NCBI GenBank assembly: GCA_000434615.1
Contig: FR880848.1
Span: forward strand, 15,897 to 79,896
Length of the DNA stretch: 64,000 nt
Reading direction: 5' to 3'
From: Clostridium sp. CAG:510
GTDB lineage: Bacteria > Bacillota > Clostridia > Lachnospirales > Lachnospiraceae
Positions within the stretch are counted from its first letter, which is position 1; every line of letters starts with the position of its first letter. Both the position numbers and the translations under genes were made by a program. Under the pieces are notes generated by a model, which saw only the letters and a program-made list of their open reading frames with translations, did no database searches and was not told where the DNA came from. Of the stretch, positions 25,698 through 33,796 are shown one piece after another.

Positions 25698-26783
25698 TTT
25701 TTCAAAAAGAGCCACTGCTGCGGGCAGTATTCTGTCCGGGAATTCAAAATGCTCCGTATGTAACTGGGCGTGTTCTTCGCCGTCTCCGATGCCGAAGAAT
25801 GCGCCCTTTGTGTCCTGTAAATAATAGCCGAAATCCTCCGACCAGCGCATGGGAACTGCCAGTTCTTCCGTGGCAAGTCCCAGTTCCTTTGCCGCTCTTT
25901 CTACCGCTTCCACACATTCCGTATGATTCTCCGTTGCCGGGAATCGCTCGATTTCCTTCATTTGCAGGGAAAATCCTCCGGCGCCTGCTTTTTCGTCTGC
26001 CAGCCTGCGTATTTCTTCCAGATAACGGGAAAATACACTTTCTTTCTCTCCTCTTACCGTAAGACGCAGCACCCCGTCGGATGCCGAAACACCATAGCTT
26101 TCACTTCCGATTTCCATACCGATAAGGGTCATCAGCACAAAGCTCTCCTGTTCCCGTATTTTCTTTGTCAGCGCCTCTATGGAAAGCAGCAGCTCCGCCA
26201 GGGCCGTCCCGGGATTTTTGCCGGCTTCGGGGTAAGCGGCATGGCTGGGAGTCCCAGTCATACGGATTTCCAGACCGGTGGATGCACAGGCAAATGTTCC
26301 TTTTTTGAACAGCACCGTTTTTTCGGGATAGCCCGGAATATTGTGCAGTCCGTATATTCTTTCGATATTCTTCTCCTTAATAAGCTCCCTGCAGACAGCG
26401 GCGCCCTCTCCGGTTTCCTCCGCCGGCTGAAAAATCAGGTATACATCCCGGGAAAGCTTTTCCTTTTCTTTATCCAGGATAAGCGCCAGTCCCGACAGAA
26501 TACTGCTGTGCCCGTCGTGCCCGCAGAAATGTCCCGGTTTCCCATCATGTGCGCACACGGCATCCATATCCGCCCGGAATGCCACCGGAGGCATTTTCGC
26601 CCCGGGAGCTTTCGCATACGCGAAGAAATAACTGCCCCGATCCTCTGTCTGCAAAGAAGTATTCTCCTTAAGAAATGCCATCAGGCAGGCTTTTGTTTTG
26701 ATTTCCTCCCCTGATTTTTCCGGCATACTGTGCAGTGTTTTCCTTAAAGCCTTTATTTTTTGTAAATCCTCTTCCGTTATCAT
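25683..26783 (-). CDS. M20 family N-acyl amino acid/hippurate-type amidohydrolase
   Basis: 366 residues of the M20D family. Metal and catalytic motifs are FRADMDA, HFCGHDGHSSIL, FQPAEETGEGA, YGLHNIPG, the dimerisation-domain TPSHAAYPEAGKNP, and SEDFGYYL near the C-terminus. These dizinc enzymes remove acyl groups from N-acyl amino acids or cleave related amides in the cytoplasm. The physiological substrate is not evident here. It starts in a 4-nt ATGA overlap with the lipoprotein gene, so the two are co-translated. The link to polysaccharide synthesis is unclear. Confidence 0.9.
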   Translation of the reverse strand: MITEEDLQKIKALRKTLHSMPEKSGEEIKTKACLMAFLKENTSLQTEDRGSYFFAYAKAPGAKMPPVAFRADMDAVCAHDGKPGHFCGHDGHSSILSGLALILDKEKEKLSRDVYLIFQPAEETGEGAAVCRELIKEKNIERIYGLHNIPGYPEKTVLFKKGTFACASTGLEIRMTGTPSHAAYPEAGKNPGTALAELLLSIEALTKKIREQESFVLMTLIGMEIGSESYGVSASDGVLRLTVRGEKESVFSRYLEEIRRLADEKAGAGGFSLQMKEIERFPATENHTECVEAVERAAKELGLATEELAVPMRWSEDFGYYLQDTKGAFFGIGDGEEHAQLHTEHFEFPDRILPAAVALFEKLLFL

Positions 26784-27235
26784 TTCTGCACCTCTCCTGT
26801 ATAAATATTGGCGGTTATGGTTTCCGCCGCACCATCGGCATTTTCTTTCGTATACCGTACCAGATTTTTTCCAATGTATTCGGCATCCGCCGGAAATCCC
26901 TTAGACCTACGGCAGCTTTCTATATCATAGAACCAGCTCTGCCTCGTGCCGTCTTCCCATTCGACCTGAACTCTTAAAAAGCCGTTTTTCGTCTCGTATT
27001 CTGCAGCTTCCACCTTCTTTACGATGCTGGTTTCCAGTACCGTGCCGTCCTTTCCGAACACTCGGATCAGCTCCAGCCCTGTATTCAGTCCGAAAATGCT
27101 GTAGTATTCTTCCGGATTTTCCTCTATGGTTTTTAAGATGACATATTCCTTGTCCTGCGGGACGCGGGTGCAGCCCGCCTGGCAAAGAAGCAGGGCAATG
27201 CAGAGCAGCAGCAGTACTTTCTTCATATCTTTCAT
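26780..27235 (-). CDS. Small lipoprotein of unknown function
   Basis: 151 residues. A signal peptide (KKVLLLLCIALLL) ends in a lipobox LCQAGC, giving a lipidated Cys at about residue 22. The mature part (ILKTIEENPEEYYSIFGLN, VLETSIVKKVEAAEYETKNGFL, VEWEDGTRQSWFYDIESCR) has no domain I recognise; it looks like a compact alpha/beta fold anchored outside the membrane. Either of two ATGs (27235 or 27226) could be used. It is coupled to the amidohydrolase and divergent from the M56 operon. Confidence 0.75.
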   Translation of the reverse strand: MKDMKKVLLLLCIALLLCQAGCTRVPQDKEYVILKTIEENPEEYYSIFGLNTGLELIRVFGKDGTVLETSIVKKVEAAEYETKNGFLRVQVEWEDGTRQSWFYDIESCRRSKGFPADAEYIGKNLVRYTKENADGAAETITANIYTGEVQK

Positions 27236-27272
27236 ATATCCTCTCTGATTTTATAATTTTTATATTTATAAA

Positions 27273-27301
27273 TTGACATAACTTTACATAAATTTTATAA
27301 T
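27273..27301 (+). promoter_or_regulatory. Consensus sigma-A promoter of the M56-peptide operon
   Basis: A perfect TTGACA (27273-27278) and perfect TATAAT (27296-27301) are separated by 17 bp. The leader is about 60 nt. Such an exact match is unique among the promoters seen in this window and predicts strong transcription unless repressed. Confidence 0.8.
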
Positions 27302-27367
27302 TAAAGTGATTTTTACTTTTGGGAAACCGTGCAGGGCAATTACGAACGGAGAAAGGATGAAACTCTT

Positions 27368-28513
27368 ATGTATATTTACATCACCACATTTTCCATCATA
27401 CAGGCAATCCTTACCTCCAATCTTCTTATCTGCCTCTGCGCTTTCATTATGAAACGGAAAAAGCTGTTGTGCCGGATGCCCTACAATTCCATTGTGGTGC
27501 TGCTTCTGCTTGCCATGGTGCGGCTCTTCTTTCCCTTTTATTTCGGTTTTTCCCATGTAATTTCTTTCTCACAGAAATCCATGCAGTTTTTATTATATCC
27601 TTCCCGGTGTGTATTTCAATCCCAAGGCTATTATTTTTCAGCCTTTGATATCTTCTGTACCGTCTGGGGCATCGGCGTCATTATTATAGCATTCTGCTAT
27701 CTTAGGAAGGAAGTCATTGTAACCCGTTTCATTGCCGGTTTCGGTACCGATATGTCAAAGCAGGAGCCCTATGCTTCCATCCTGGCAGAGCTGGCCGCAG
27801 GACACAGACGCGGCAATGTTTTCCGCATTTACCGCATTCCCGGTGTTTCCGCACCCTTCATCCGCGGCGTTATCCAGCCCGCTATTCTGATTCCGGAAAA
27901 TATGGAATTAAACGAACAGGAGCTTTACTATGTGCTGGCTCACGAGGTGTCCCACTACCGTCATCTGGATACCCTGATTAAGCAGCTCCTGCAGCTTACC
28001 TCCATTCTGTTCTGGTGGAATCCCGCCTGCCACATCTTAAACAGACAGGCAGACCTTATGTTTGAGCTGCGTGTGGACCATACGGTTACCAGAAACAACA
28101 GAGGAACGGTTTTGGAGTATCTCCAGTGCATTTTAAATATTGCCGAGCAGGCATGCGAGCCCAGCGAGATTCCCGAATACCTGTATATTGGTTTTGCGAA
28201 AAAAGAGGATGCCGGCATGCTGACCAAACGTGTGCATTACCTGATAGAGAAAGCCGAAAAACCCGGAAAAACCGGTGCTTTTGTGGCTTTACTGTCCGCT
28301 GCATTCCTTTTTATTGCATCCGTGACATTTGCTTTTCAGGTACAGGACTATGATATCCACACCGTATACTTCGACCTTACTCCGCAAAATTCCTATATTA
28401 TCGAAAAAGAAGACGGAACCTACGATATTTATCATTTAAATCAGTATACGCAGACCGTAACCTCTTTAATGGGTTATGATACATCCATTCCCGTATACCG
28501 GGAAAATGAATAA
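27368..28513 (+). CDS. M56 (BlaR1-type) membrane metallopeptidase
   Basis: 381 residues from the ATG at 27368 (GGAGAAAGG upstream). The membrane helices and cytoplasmic loop follow the BlaR1/MecR1 pattern. The gluzincin motif HEVSH is at 192-196 with the third-ligand candidate Glu in FELRVDH (about 233), preceded by the typical PFIRGVIQPAILIPENM. A last helix (about 305-320) leaves an outside tail of about 60 residues, with no penicillin-binding sensor domain. BlaR1-type proteins cleave intracellular repressors in response to an outside signal, but no BlaI/MecI-type gene is adjacent. It is followed 17 nt later by a small secreted peptide gene in the same operon, a possible substrate, ligand or effector. 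Confidence 0.9.
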   Translation: MYIYITTFSIIQAILTSNLLICLCAFIMKRKKLLCRMPYNSIVVLLLLAMVRLFFPFYFGFSHVISFSQKSMQFLLYPSRCVFQSQGYYFSAFDIFCTVWGIGVIIIAFCYLRKEVIVTRFIAGFGTDMSKQEPYASILAELAAGHRRGNVFRIYRIPGVSAPFIRGVIQPAILIPENMELNEQELYYVLAHEVSHYRHLDTLIKQLLQLTSILFWWNPACHILNRQADLMFELRVDHTVTRNNRGTVLEYLQCILNIAEQACEPSEIPEYLYIGFAKKEDAGMLTKRVHYLIEKAEKPGKTGAFVALLSAAFLFIASVTFAFQVQDYDIHTVYFDLTPQNSYIIEKEDGTYDIYHLNQYTQTVTSLMGYDTSIPVYRENE

Positions 28514-28530
28514 GAAAGGAGGAATTCACC

Positions 28531-28812
28531 ATGAAAGCAGTTGAAATTTGCAAAAAGGGGATTCGCACGTTTGCTGCCTGCCTGGCTCTGTCCGGTGTCT
28601 TGTTCTTCGGAATGAGTGATACCGCATCCGCAGCCGAGGTTGTGCCTTCCGCAGATGTCTTAATCTCCTCCGAAGAGGTAAGTATTGCCTCACAGCCGGA
28701 TGTCAATGTCAAATGGTATTACAAGACGGAAAACGGCAAGCTCTACAAAAGACTTTGGGACGTAAACGTTCAGATTTGGCTGACTGACTGGATTTATGTA
28801 CGCGACTTATAG
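28531..28812 (+). CDS. Small secreted peptide, 93 residues, paired with the M56 protease
   Basis: AGAAAGGAGG precedes the ATG. Residues 1-35 are a signal peptide (TFAACLALSGVLFFGM, cleavage after ASA). The mature part is about 58 residues: an acidic stretch (VLISSEEVS) and a Trp/Tyr-rich C-terminus (VKWYYKTENGKLYKRLWD, WLTDWIYV). It has no Cys after the signal, so it is not a disulfide peptide or lipoprotein. I do not recognise a family. The aromatic end resembles short wall-associated proteins. A terminator follows at 28834-28870. Confidence 0.8.
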   Translation: MKAVEICKKGIRTFAACLALSGVLFFGMSDTASAAEVVPSADVLISSEEVSIASQPDVNVKWYYKTENGKLYKRLWDVNVQIWLTDWIYVRDL

Positions 28813-28833
28813 TCCTCTTTTTTTTAGCCAAAG

Positions 28834-28870
28834 GAAACACCGCAATAGTGTTATACTGTTGCGGTGTTTC
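28834..28870. terminator. Terminator between convergent transcripts
   Basis: GAAACACCGCAA (28834-28845) pairs perfectly with TTGCGGTGTTTC (28859-28870) across a 13-nt loop. It ends the M56-peptide operon and, from the other strand, could end the minus-strand membrane-protein transcript. The flanking T-runs are moderate on both sides. Confidence 0.75.
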
Positions 28871-28913
28871 TATTTTATACGTTTATGTCCTCTTTGTTCT
28901 GTTTCGCAAGATA

Positions 28914-29672
28914 CTATTCCTTTTTCGTGACCATATCCATGTAAATAACATATCCGTCTGTTTCTGCGTACTTTTCATAACCGTACTCTTTCAGTGTTCC
29001 GTCTATGGGCTTAGTTTCCGCAAGCACAATGTACAGACATCCGTCCTGTCTGGCAAGCTCCGCTGCCTTTTCGGGATTTATGATGTCCTCCGTCAGCGCA
29101 TGGAACAGTTCGCTTCTGTCCGCCCAGTCAAATAAAATATATTCCCTGCCGTAGGGCATCTCTATCTTTGCCGAGTACTGTCTGACATATTGGAACATTT
29201 CCCAGGGAACCGCCGCCTTTACCTTGCCCTCCTCCGGCTCCATAATGTCGCAGACATTGATAACCTCCTGCGGAATATGATAGGCATTTTCCGCCCATTC
29301 CACATGGGAGCTCCGGTAAATGAGACTGCCCGACAAAATCATGATAAGCGCTGCCAGAGTTCCTGCAAAGGGCTGTATTTTCCTGTCCAGCATCTGCACC
29401 GCTTTTACGGTGGCATACGCAATCACGGGCACCACGGGAAGCAGCCACAAAAAGCGCCAGTATAGATCCTCTCCGATTACCCGGTAAACCACCCAGGCCC
29501 ACAAAGGGCAGAAATAAATTAACAGTGTAACCGTCGGCACATATACAAAAAGCAGGCGGTTAGCCTTATTTTTTTCCTTGAAAAACAGATAAATCAGGGA
29601 TACCAGAAACAATCCCACCATCATGCCCGTCCCGCAGTACCGTCCGAAGCAGGCAATTATTCGTTCAAACAT
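28914..29672 (-). CDS. Multi-pass membrane protein of unknown function (downstream partner of the 29686 gene)
   Basis: 252 residues with about six hydrophobic segments in the first 150 residues (MMVGLFLVSLIYLFF, FVYVPTVTLLIYF, ALIMILSGSLIY). A more soluble C-terminal 100 residues follow (YREYILFDWADRSELFHALTEDII, CLYIVLAETKPIDG). GGAGGAG precedes the ATG, so it is a real start and not a frameshift remnant. It may work with the 352-residue protein encoded just upstream; together they have the length of one GT-C-like or DUF6077 protein. Function unknown. Confidence 0.75.
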   Translation of the reverse strand: MFERIIACFGRYCGTGMMVGLFLVSLIYLFFKEKNKANRLLFVYVPTVTLLIYFCPLWAWVVYRVIGEDLYWRFLWLLPVVPVIAYATVKAVQMLDRKIQPFAGTLAALIMILSGSLIYRSSHVEWAENAYHIPQEVINVCDIMEPEEGKVKAAVPWEMFQYVRQYSAKIEMPYGREYILFDWADRSELFHALTEDIINPEKAAELARQDGCLYIVLAETKPIDGTLKEYGYEKYAETDGYVIYMDMVTKKE

Positions 29673-29685
29673 AGTCCGCTCCTCC

Positions 29686-30744
29686 TTATTTCACCACGGC
29701 ATACAGTACCATATAGCACAGACCGGGAACCATACAGAAAAACAACGGCAGCAGAGGCTTCCATTTTTTCGTCATAAAAAGCAGGCACAGGCCAAATACC
29801 CCCAGCAGAAACGGACTTAAAAAATCACCCATGGTGCTTCCGAGCCCCGCCGAAAAAACTGCCATCGTAAGCAGCAGCCAGAGGCTTTTTTCCGCCTTTT
29901 TGTCGTACAGAAGCCGCTCCGCCAGTATGTGCAGCAGCAGAAACATGGCAGGGACCACAACGGCGCACAGAAGCGCCTTTCCCTGTCTGGTACGGCTTAT
30001 TAAAAACGTTTCCGCCGTATATGCCGATACATTGCCCCACAAAATAAGCACTTCCGCAAAAATCAGGAATGCCGGCAGTTTTTTCCGGTTTTTCCCAAGC
30101 AGCCGGTATCCCAGCAGACCGTAAATGCAGTAGGCAAGGGGCAAAAGGATAAGCGGCATCAGGGTATGGGAAAAAACAGCAGGATGAATGCCCGACAATT
30201 TCGAAAGAAAGGCAATCCAGATAGGAAACGGCGCCAGACAATGCCGGAAATCCAGTGAGGTGCTGCCGAAGTTATACGGAAGCAGACGGTACATACTGTC
30301 CCAGGTAACCGATAAATTTGAGGTCGTGACATAAAAAGCATCGTCGCCGTCCTCAAATGCCATCACCACCGCCAGTACAAGCTGTATTAGAATGCCCGCC
30401 AGAGCAATCGCCCACAGGCGTTTTTCTCCTTTGCTGAACGGCTCCCGCACCACCTTGAGAGCAGGCGTTTTCTTTCTGTCCGCTGCCTTTACCGCACTGC
30501 CTGCTATAAAGCACAGAACAAGCAGTATACCGTAAACTATGGAAAGTCCGGTCAGTGTCGCCCCCATTACAATCGCCGGTACGGCAATCAACTGGAACAG
30601 CGCCCACTCTGCCAGAAAACCCGCCAGAAAGTGAAATGCCACGTTTCTCTTGTATTCTTTTATATAGTTACAAATTCCTGCTCCGATTCCCGGCGTAATG
30701 ACCGCCAGGAAAAGAAGCAGGAGTACAATTCGCACAACCGGCAT
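29686..30744 (-). CDS. Multi-pass membrane protein, DUF6077-like
   Basis: 352 residues with eight or more predicted helices. Recognisable is a conserved loop typical of glycan-related GT-C-like proteins: EDGDDAFYVTTSNLSV, with an acidic EDGDD patch after the first helices, and NVSAYTAETFLISRTRQGKAL later. This resembles the Firmicutes DUF6077 group, whose role is unknown but which often sits in polysaccharide clusters. It lies 48 bp after the WecE-like gene and ends 14 bp before the next gene. A role in sugar transfer or export is only an inference. Confidence 0.7.
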   Translation of the reverse strand: MPVVRIVLLLLFLAVITPGIGAGICNYIKEYKRNVAFHFLAGFLAEWALFQLIAVPAIVMGATLTGLSIVYGILLVLCFIAGSAVKAADRKKTPALKVVREPFSKGEKRLWAIALAGILIQLVLAVVMAFEDGDDAFYVTTSNLSVTWDSMYRLLPYNFGSTSLDFRHCLAPFPIWIAFLSKLSGIHPAVFSHTLMPLILLPLAYCIYGLLGYRLLGKNRKKLPAFLIFAEVLILWGNVSAYTAETFLISRTRQGKALLCAVVVPAMFLLLHILAERLLYDKKAEKSLWLLLTMAVFSAGLGSTMGDFLSPFLLGVFGLCLLFMTKKWKPLLPLFFCMVPGLCYMVLYAVVK

Positions 30745-30791
30745 ATTTTTATTCCTTTACCAACCGCAGCGGCATCACCGCCGCATTCTTT

Positions 30792-31931
30792 TTACTGCTC
30801 TTTTACTGCATAAAATTCTTTCACCTTGTCGCAGATGTAGGTCACCTGGTCCTCGGTCAGGGCATAGAACATAGGCAGTCGAAGCAGACGCTCGCTCTCC
30901 TTCGTTGTATATTCATCCTCTCCATGGAAACGGCCGAACCGCATGCCCGCGGGAGCCGTATGCAGCGGAATATAGTGGAACACTGCCATAATGCCGTTTT
31001 CTTTCAGGAATGCAATCAGGGCGCTGCGTTCGTCAATGTCCGCCGTCTTGATGTAGAACATATGGGCATTGTGGACACATCCGTCCGGTACTACGGGAAG
31101 AGAAATTCGTCCGGTATCCGCAAGCGGCTTTAAGCTCTCGTAATAATGGTCCCAGCTGGCACGGCGCTTGTTGTTGATTTCATCCGCCAGCTCCAGCTGC
31201 GCATACAGGTAAGCGGCATTCATATCGCTGGGCAGATAGGAAGAACCGTAATTGACCCAGGTATATTTGTCAATCTGGCCGCGGAAATACTTGGAGCGGT
31301 TGGTACCCTTTTCCCGGATAATCTCCGCATCCTCCACATATTTTTCGTCGCGGATTAGAAGGGCGCCGCCTTCTCCCATGCTGTAGTTCTTCGTTTCATG
31401 GAAGGAATAGCAGCCGAAGTCGCCGATGGTGCCCAGCGCCCTTCCTTTGTAATATGCCATGACTCCTTGCGCAGCATCCTCAATGACCATCAGGTTATGT
31501 CTCTTCGCAATGTCCATAATGGTGTCCATTTCACATGCCACACCGGCATAGTGCACGGGCACAATGGCTCTTGTCCTGTCCGTAATGGCATCCTCTATTT
31601 TCTTTTCATCGATGTTCATGGTGTCGGGACGGATGTCCACAAACACGGGAACCGCACCTCTGAGTACAAACGCATCCGCCGTGGATACAAAGGTGTATGC
31701 CGGCATGATGACCTCATCGCCCGGTTTTATGTCCGCCAGCAGGGCGGCAAGCTCTGTGGCATGGGTACAGGAAGTAGTAAGCAGGCATTTCCTTGTGCCC
31801 GTTTTTTCCTCTATCCAGGCATTGCACTTTTTGGTAAATTCGCCATCGCCGCATATTTTCTGGTTTTCCACCGCGATTTTAATATAGTCAAGCTCCTTTC
31901 CCGTATAGGGAGGTACATTAAAATTAATCAT
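30792..31931 (-). CDS. rffA: dTDP-4-amino-4,6-dideoxygalactose transaminase (WecE/RffA type)
   Basis: 379 residues. Close to E. coli WecE over its whole length: INFNVPPYTGKELDYI, CGDGEFTKKC, PAYTFVSTADAFVLRGA, RPDTMNIDE, IVPVHYAGVACEMD, IEDAAQGVMAYYKGRALGT, the PLP-lysine segment FHETKNYSMGEGGA, IREKGTNRSKYFRGQ, FHYIPLHTAPAG and TTKESERLLRLP. It transfers an amino group from glutamate to dTDP-4-keto-6-deoxyglucose (made by RfbB) to give dTDP-Fuc4N. The ATG at 31931 with GGAAAGGTGG is preferred over 31955. The GNAT enzyme at 34943 could acetylate the product. Confidence 0.93.
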   Translation of the reverse strand: MINFNVPPYTGKELDYIKIAVENQKICGDGEFTKKCNAWIEEKTGTRKCLLTTSCTHATELAALLADIKPGDEVIMPAYTFVSTADAFVLRGAVPVFVDIRPDTMNIDEKKIEDAITDRTRAIVPVHYAGVACEMDTIMDIAKRHNLMVIEDAAQGVMAYYKGRALGTIGDFGCYSFHETKNYSMGEGGALLIRDEKYVEDAEIIREKGTNRSKYFRGQIDKYTWVNYGSSYLPSDMNAAYLYAQLELADEINNKRRASWDHYYESLKPLADTGRISLPVVPDGCVHNAHMFYIKTADIDERSALIAFLKENGIMAVFHYIPLHTAPAGMRFGRFHGEDEYTTKESERLLRLPMFYALTEDQVTYICDKVKEFYAVKEQ

Positions 31932-31954
31932 AGTTTTGTCCACCTTTCCTTGCA

Positions 31955-33796
31955 CTATTGTACCAAATTACTGCCGGATTGTATACTAAATGTATCATAA
32001 ACCCCAAATTTCTCATTTTCAAAAATAAGACTGCAACCGTTATTTTCAAGAAATTCCTCAATGAGCTTAAATTTCTCATCCCGTGCCACATAGGAAATAT
32101 CACTCTCGGCATAGCCGGCGTTTTGAAGTCCTTCTTCCCCATCTTTCAGGTAAATGGCATACCGTTTTTCCAGAATTATCACCGGAAGAATTTCCTTCGC
32201 CTGCGTTTTTTCCATATCTTTACGCATAACCTCTATGCCGTAGGATGCCAGGTCGCTCCAGGGATTGAACGCGGAAGGCATACCCAGGTAAAAGCTCACT
32301 GCGGGAATATCCCCGTAGAGAATGACCTCCCTGCCGCTAAGTCCCTTCTCCGTTACAAAATCGGAGAGTTCCTGCATCCAGACCGCCTTGTCATGCTCCA
32401 TGGTAATACCTGCAAGCGCCCGGCAGCCGGTTATTTTCGTATCGGCATTTTCTATTCCGTGGGACTCCGCAAAGACAAATGCCGTGCCGAAGCCCACACC
32501 CTGAAACAGGAAAATACCGGTAATAAGCCCTGCAAACACTTTCACGGGAAATGCCGAAAGAAAAATTCTTCCCTTTCCCACCGTCACTTCCTTCTCCCAT
32601 GTCTGTCTGCCAGACAGATACAGTCTGGTAAACACATAGGGCGCCGCCAGGAACAAATCGTTGATGGCGGGATACAGCTTATTGTTGCTGCCGATGGGCG
32701 TAATGAAAATATTAAGCAGCACAAATCCGCCCAGAAGCTTCCATTTCTTTTGTGTTTTGGGACAGAAAACATCTGTCAGACACACTGCCATGGTCAGCAT
32801 CAGAAACAGAATGGAGGGACGCAGCATGGCCACATACTCCGTAAAGCATAAGGACGCAAACTGACGTCTGTATAAAAACAACAGGCACAGCACAGCAAGC
32901 GCCACACTTCCCGCCTGCTTTATCCGCTTCCATTTTGCAGGCAGAATTACCCACAGAAGGCAGGCTGCCGCCAGAAAAACACCGATTCGGATTACCCAGT
33001 ACAGATTTTCTATGTACCAGTCAAAAGCTCCCAGAACCATAGCGGAGGCTTTGTAATCCGAGGCCGTATCCGTCATGGAAAACAGCCTTTTTATGGCTTC
33101 CGGGTATGCCGTCACGCCGTAACGCAGACTGATATAGCCCCAAAAGAGCAGGAGCGAACCCACATATCCTGCCAGGCAGTACAGAGTTTCCTGCACCACT
33201 TTTCCTATTTTTTTCCGGCAGATAATACCGTATGCCCACACGCCCACAATAAGAACCGCCTGTGGCAGATTGGAAAAACGGACAAATACATTTGCGCCCA
33301 GGACCAGTCCCGCTGCAATCAGAAAGCCTTTTTTCTCCTCCGCAAGTCCCACATACAAAAATAGAATGCACAATAGCAGAAACAGATAGGTCAGGTAATT
33401 ATACAACACCGCCGTAGGGCACCAGCAGAGGCTGACTGCCGCAAACTCTCCCGCAAATACCGTCCAGAACGGAAGACCGCATTTTTTTACCAGAAAAAAA
33501 TATGCAATAAGCGCCGTAACACTGACCACAAGTGTGGTATAGATATTCATGAAAAGCAGGGTATCGCCGCCCGGCAGAAGGCTGAAGAAATGCCCCACTG
33601 CGTTGGCAAGATAGGTGGAAAACACCCACATGGAATCCATATGGGCAAGTCCCATATACCGGAAATTGGCATAGTTATACCCCGTATCCCTTAAGTCAAT
33701 TCCCATCCACACATGGCGAAGGGGATAAAGCGCCAGAATAAGCGGCAGAAGGGCATTTTCCGTCCATACCAGCCATTTATTTTTCTTCGTTCCCAT
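31955..33796 (-). CDS. Large multi-pass membrane protein, possible GT-C glycosyltransferase
   Basis: 613 residues with about 11-12 membrane helices over the first 430 residues and a soluble C-terminal region (from about 440; GRALAGITMEH-like position, GLSGREVILYGDIPAVSFYLG, EILPVIILEKRYAIYLKDG). The first outside loop has acidic residues after helix 1 (WMGIDLRDTGYNYANF), as in GT-C enzymes that use lipid-linked donors. A glycosylation role outside the membrane fits but is not proven. It overlaps the acyltransferase gene upstream by 20 nt and the next gene begins 23 nt downstream. AGGAG precedes the ATG. Confidence 0.75.
   Translation of the reverse strand: MGTKKNKWLVWTENALLPLILALYPLRHVWMGIDLRDTGYNYANFRYMGLAHMDSMWVFSTYLANAVGHFFSLLPGGDTLLFMNIYTTLVVSVTALIAYFFLVKKCGLPFWTVFAGEFAAVSLCWCPTAVLYNYLTYLFLLLCILFLYVGLAEEKKGFLIAAGLVLGANVFVRFSNLPQAVLIVGVWAYGIICRKKIGKVVQETLYCLAGYVGSLLLFWGYISLRYGVTAYPEAIKRLFSMTDTASDYKASAMVLGAFDWYIENLYWVIRIGVFLAAACLLWVILPAKWKRIKQAGSVALAVLCLLFLYRRQFASLCFTEYVAMLRPSILFLMLTMAVCLTDVFCPKTQKKWKLLGGFVLLNIFITPIGSNNKLYPAINDLFLAAPYVFTRLYLSGRQTWEKEVTVGKGRIFLSAFPVKVFAGLITGIFLFQGVGFGTAFVFAESHGIENADTKITGCRALAGITMEHDKAVWMQELSDFVTEKGLSGREVILYGDIPAVSFYLGMPSAFNPWSDLASYGIEVMRKDMEKTQAKEILPVIILEKRYAIYLKDGEEGLQNAGYAESDISYVARDEKFKLIEEFLENNGCSLIFENEKFGVYDTFSIQSGSNLVQ

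Noticed and set aside
28914..30744. A single gene broken by a frameshift
   Set aside because: The second gene has its own GGAGGAG RBS and ATG, and the first ends in a natural stop; a true split pair is more likely than a broken gene.
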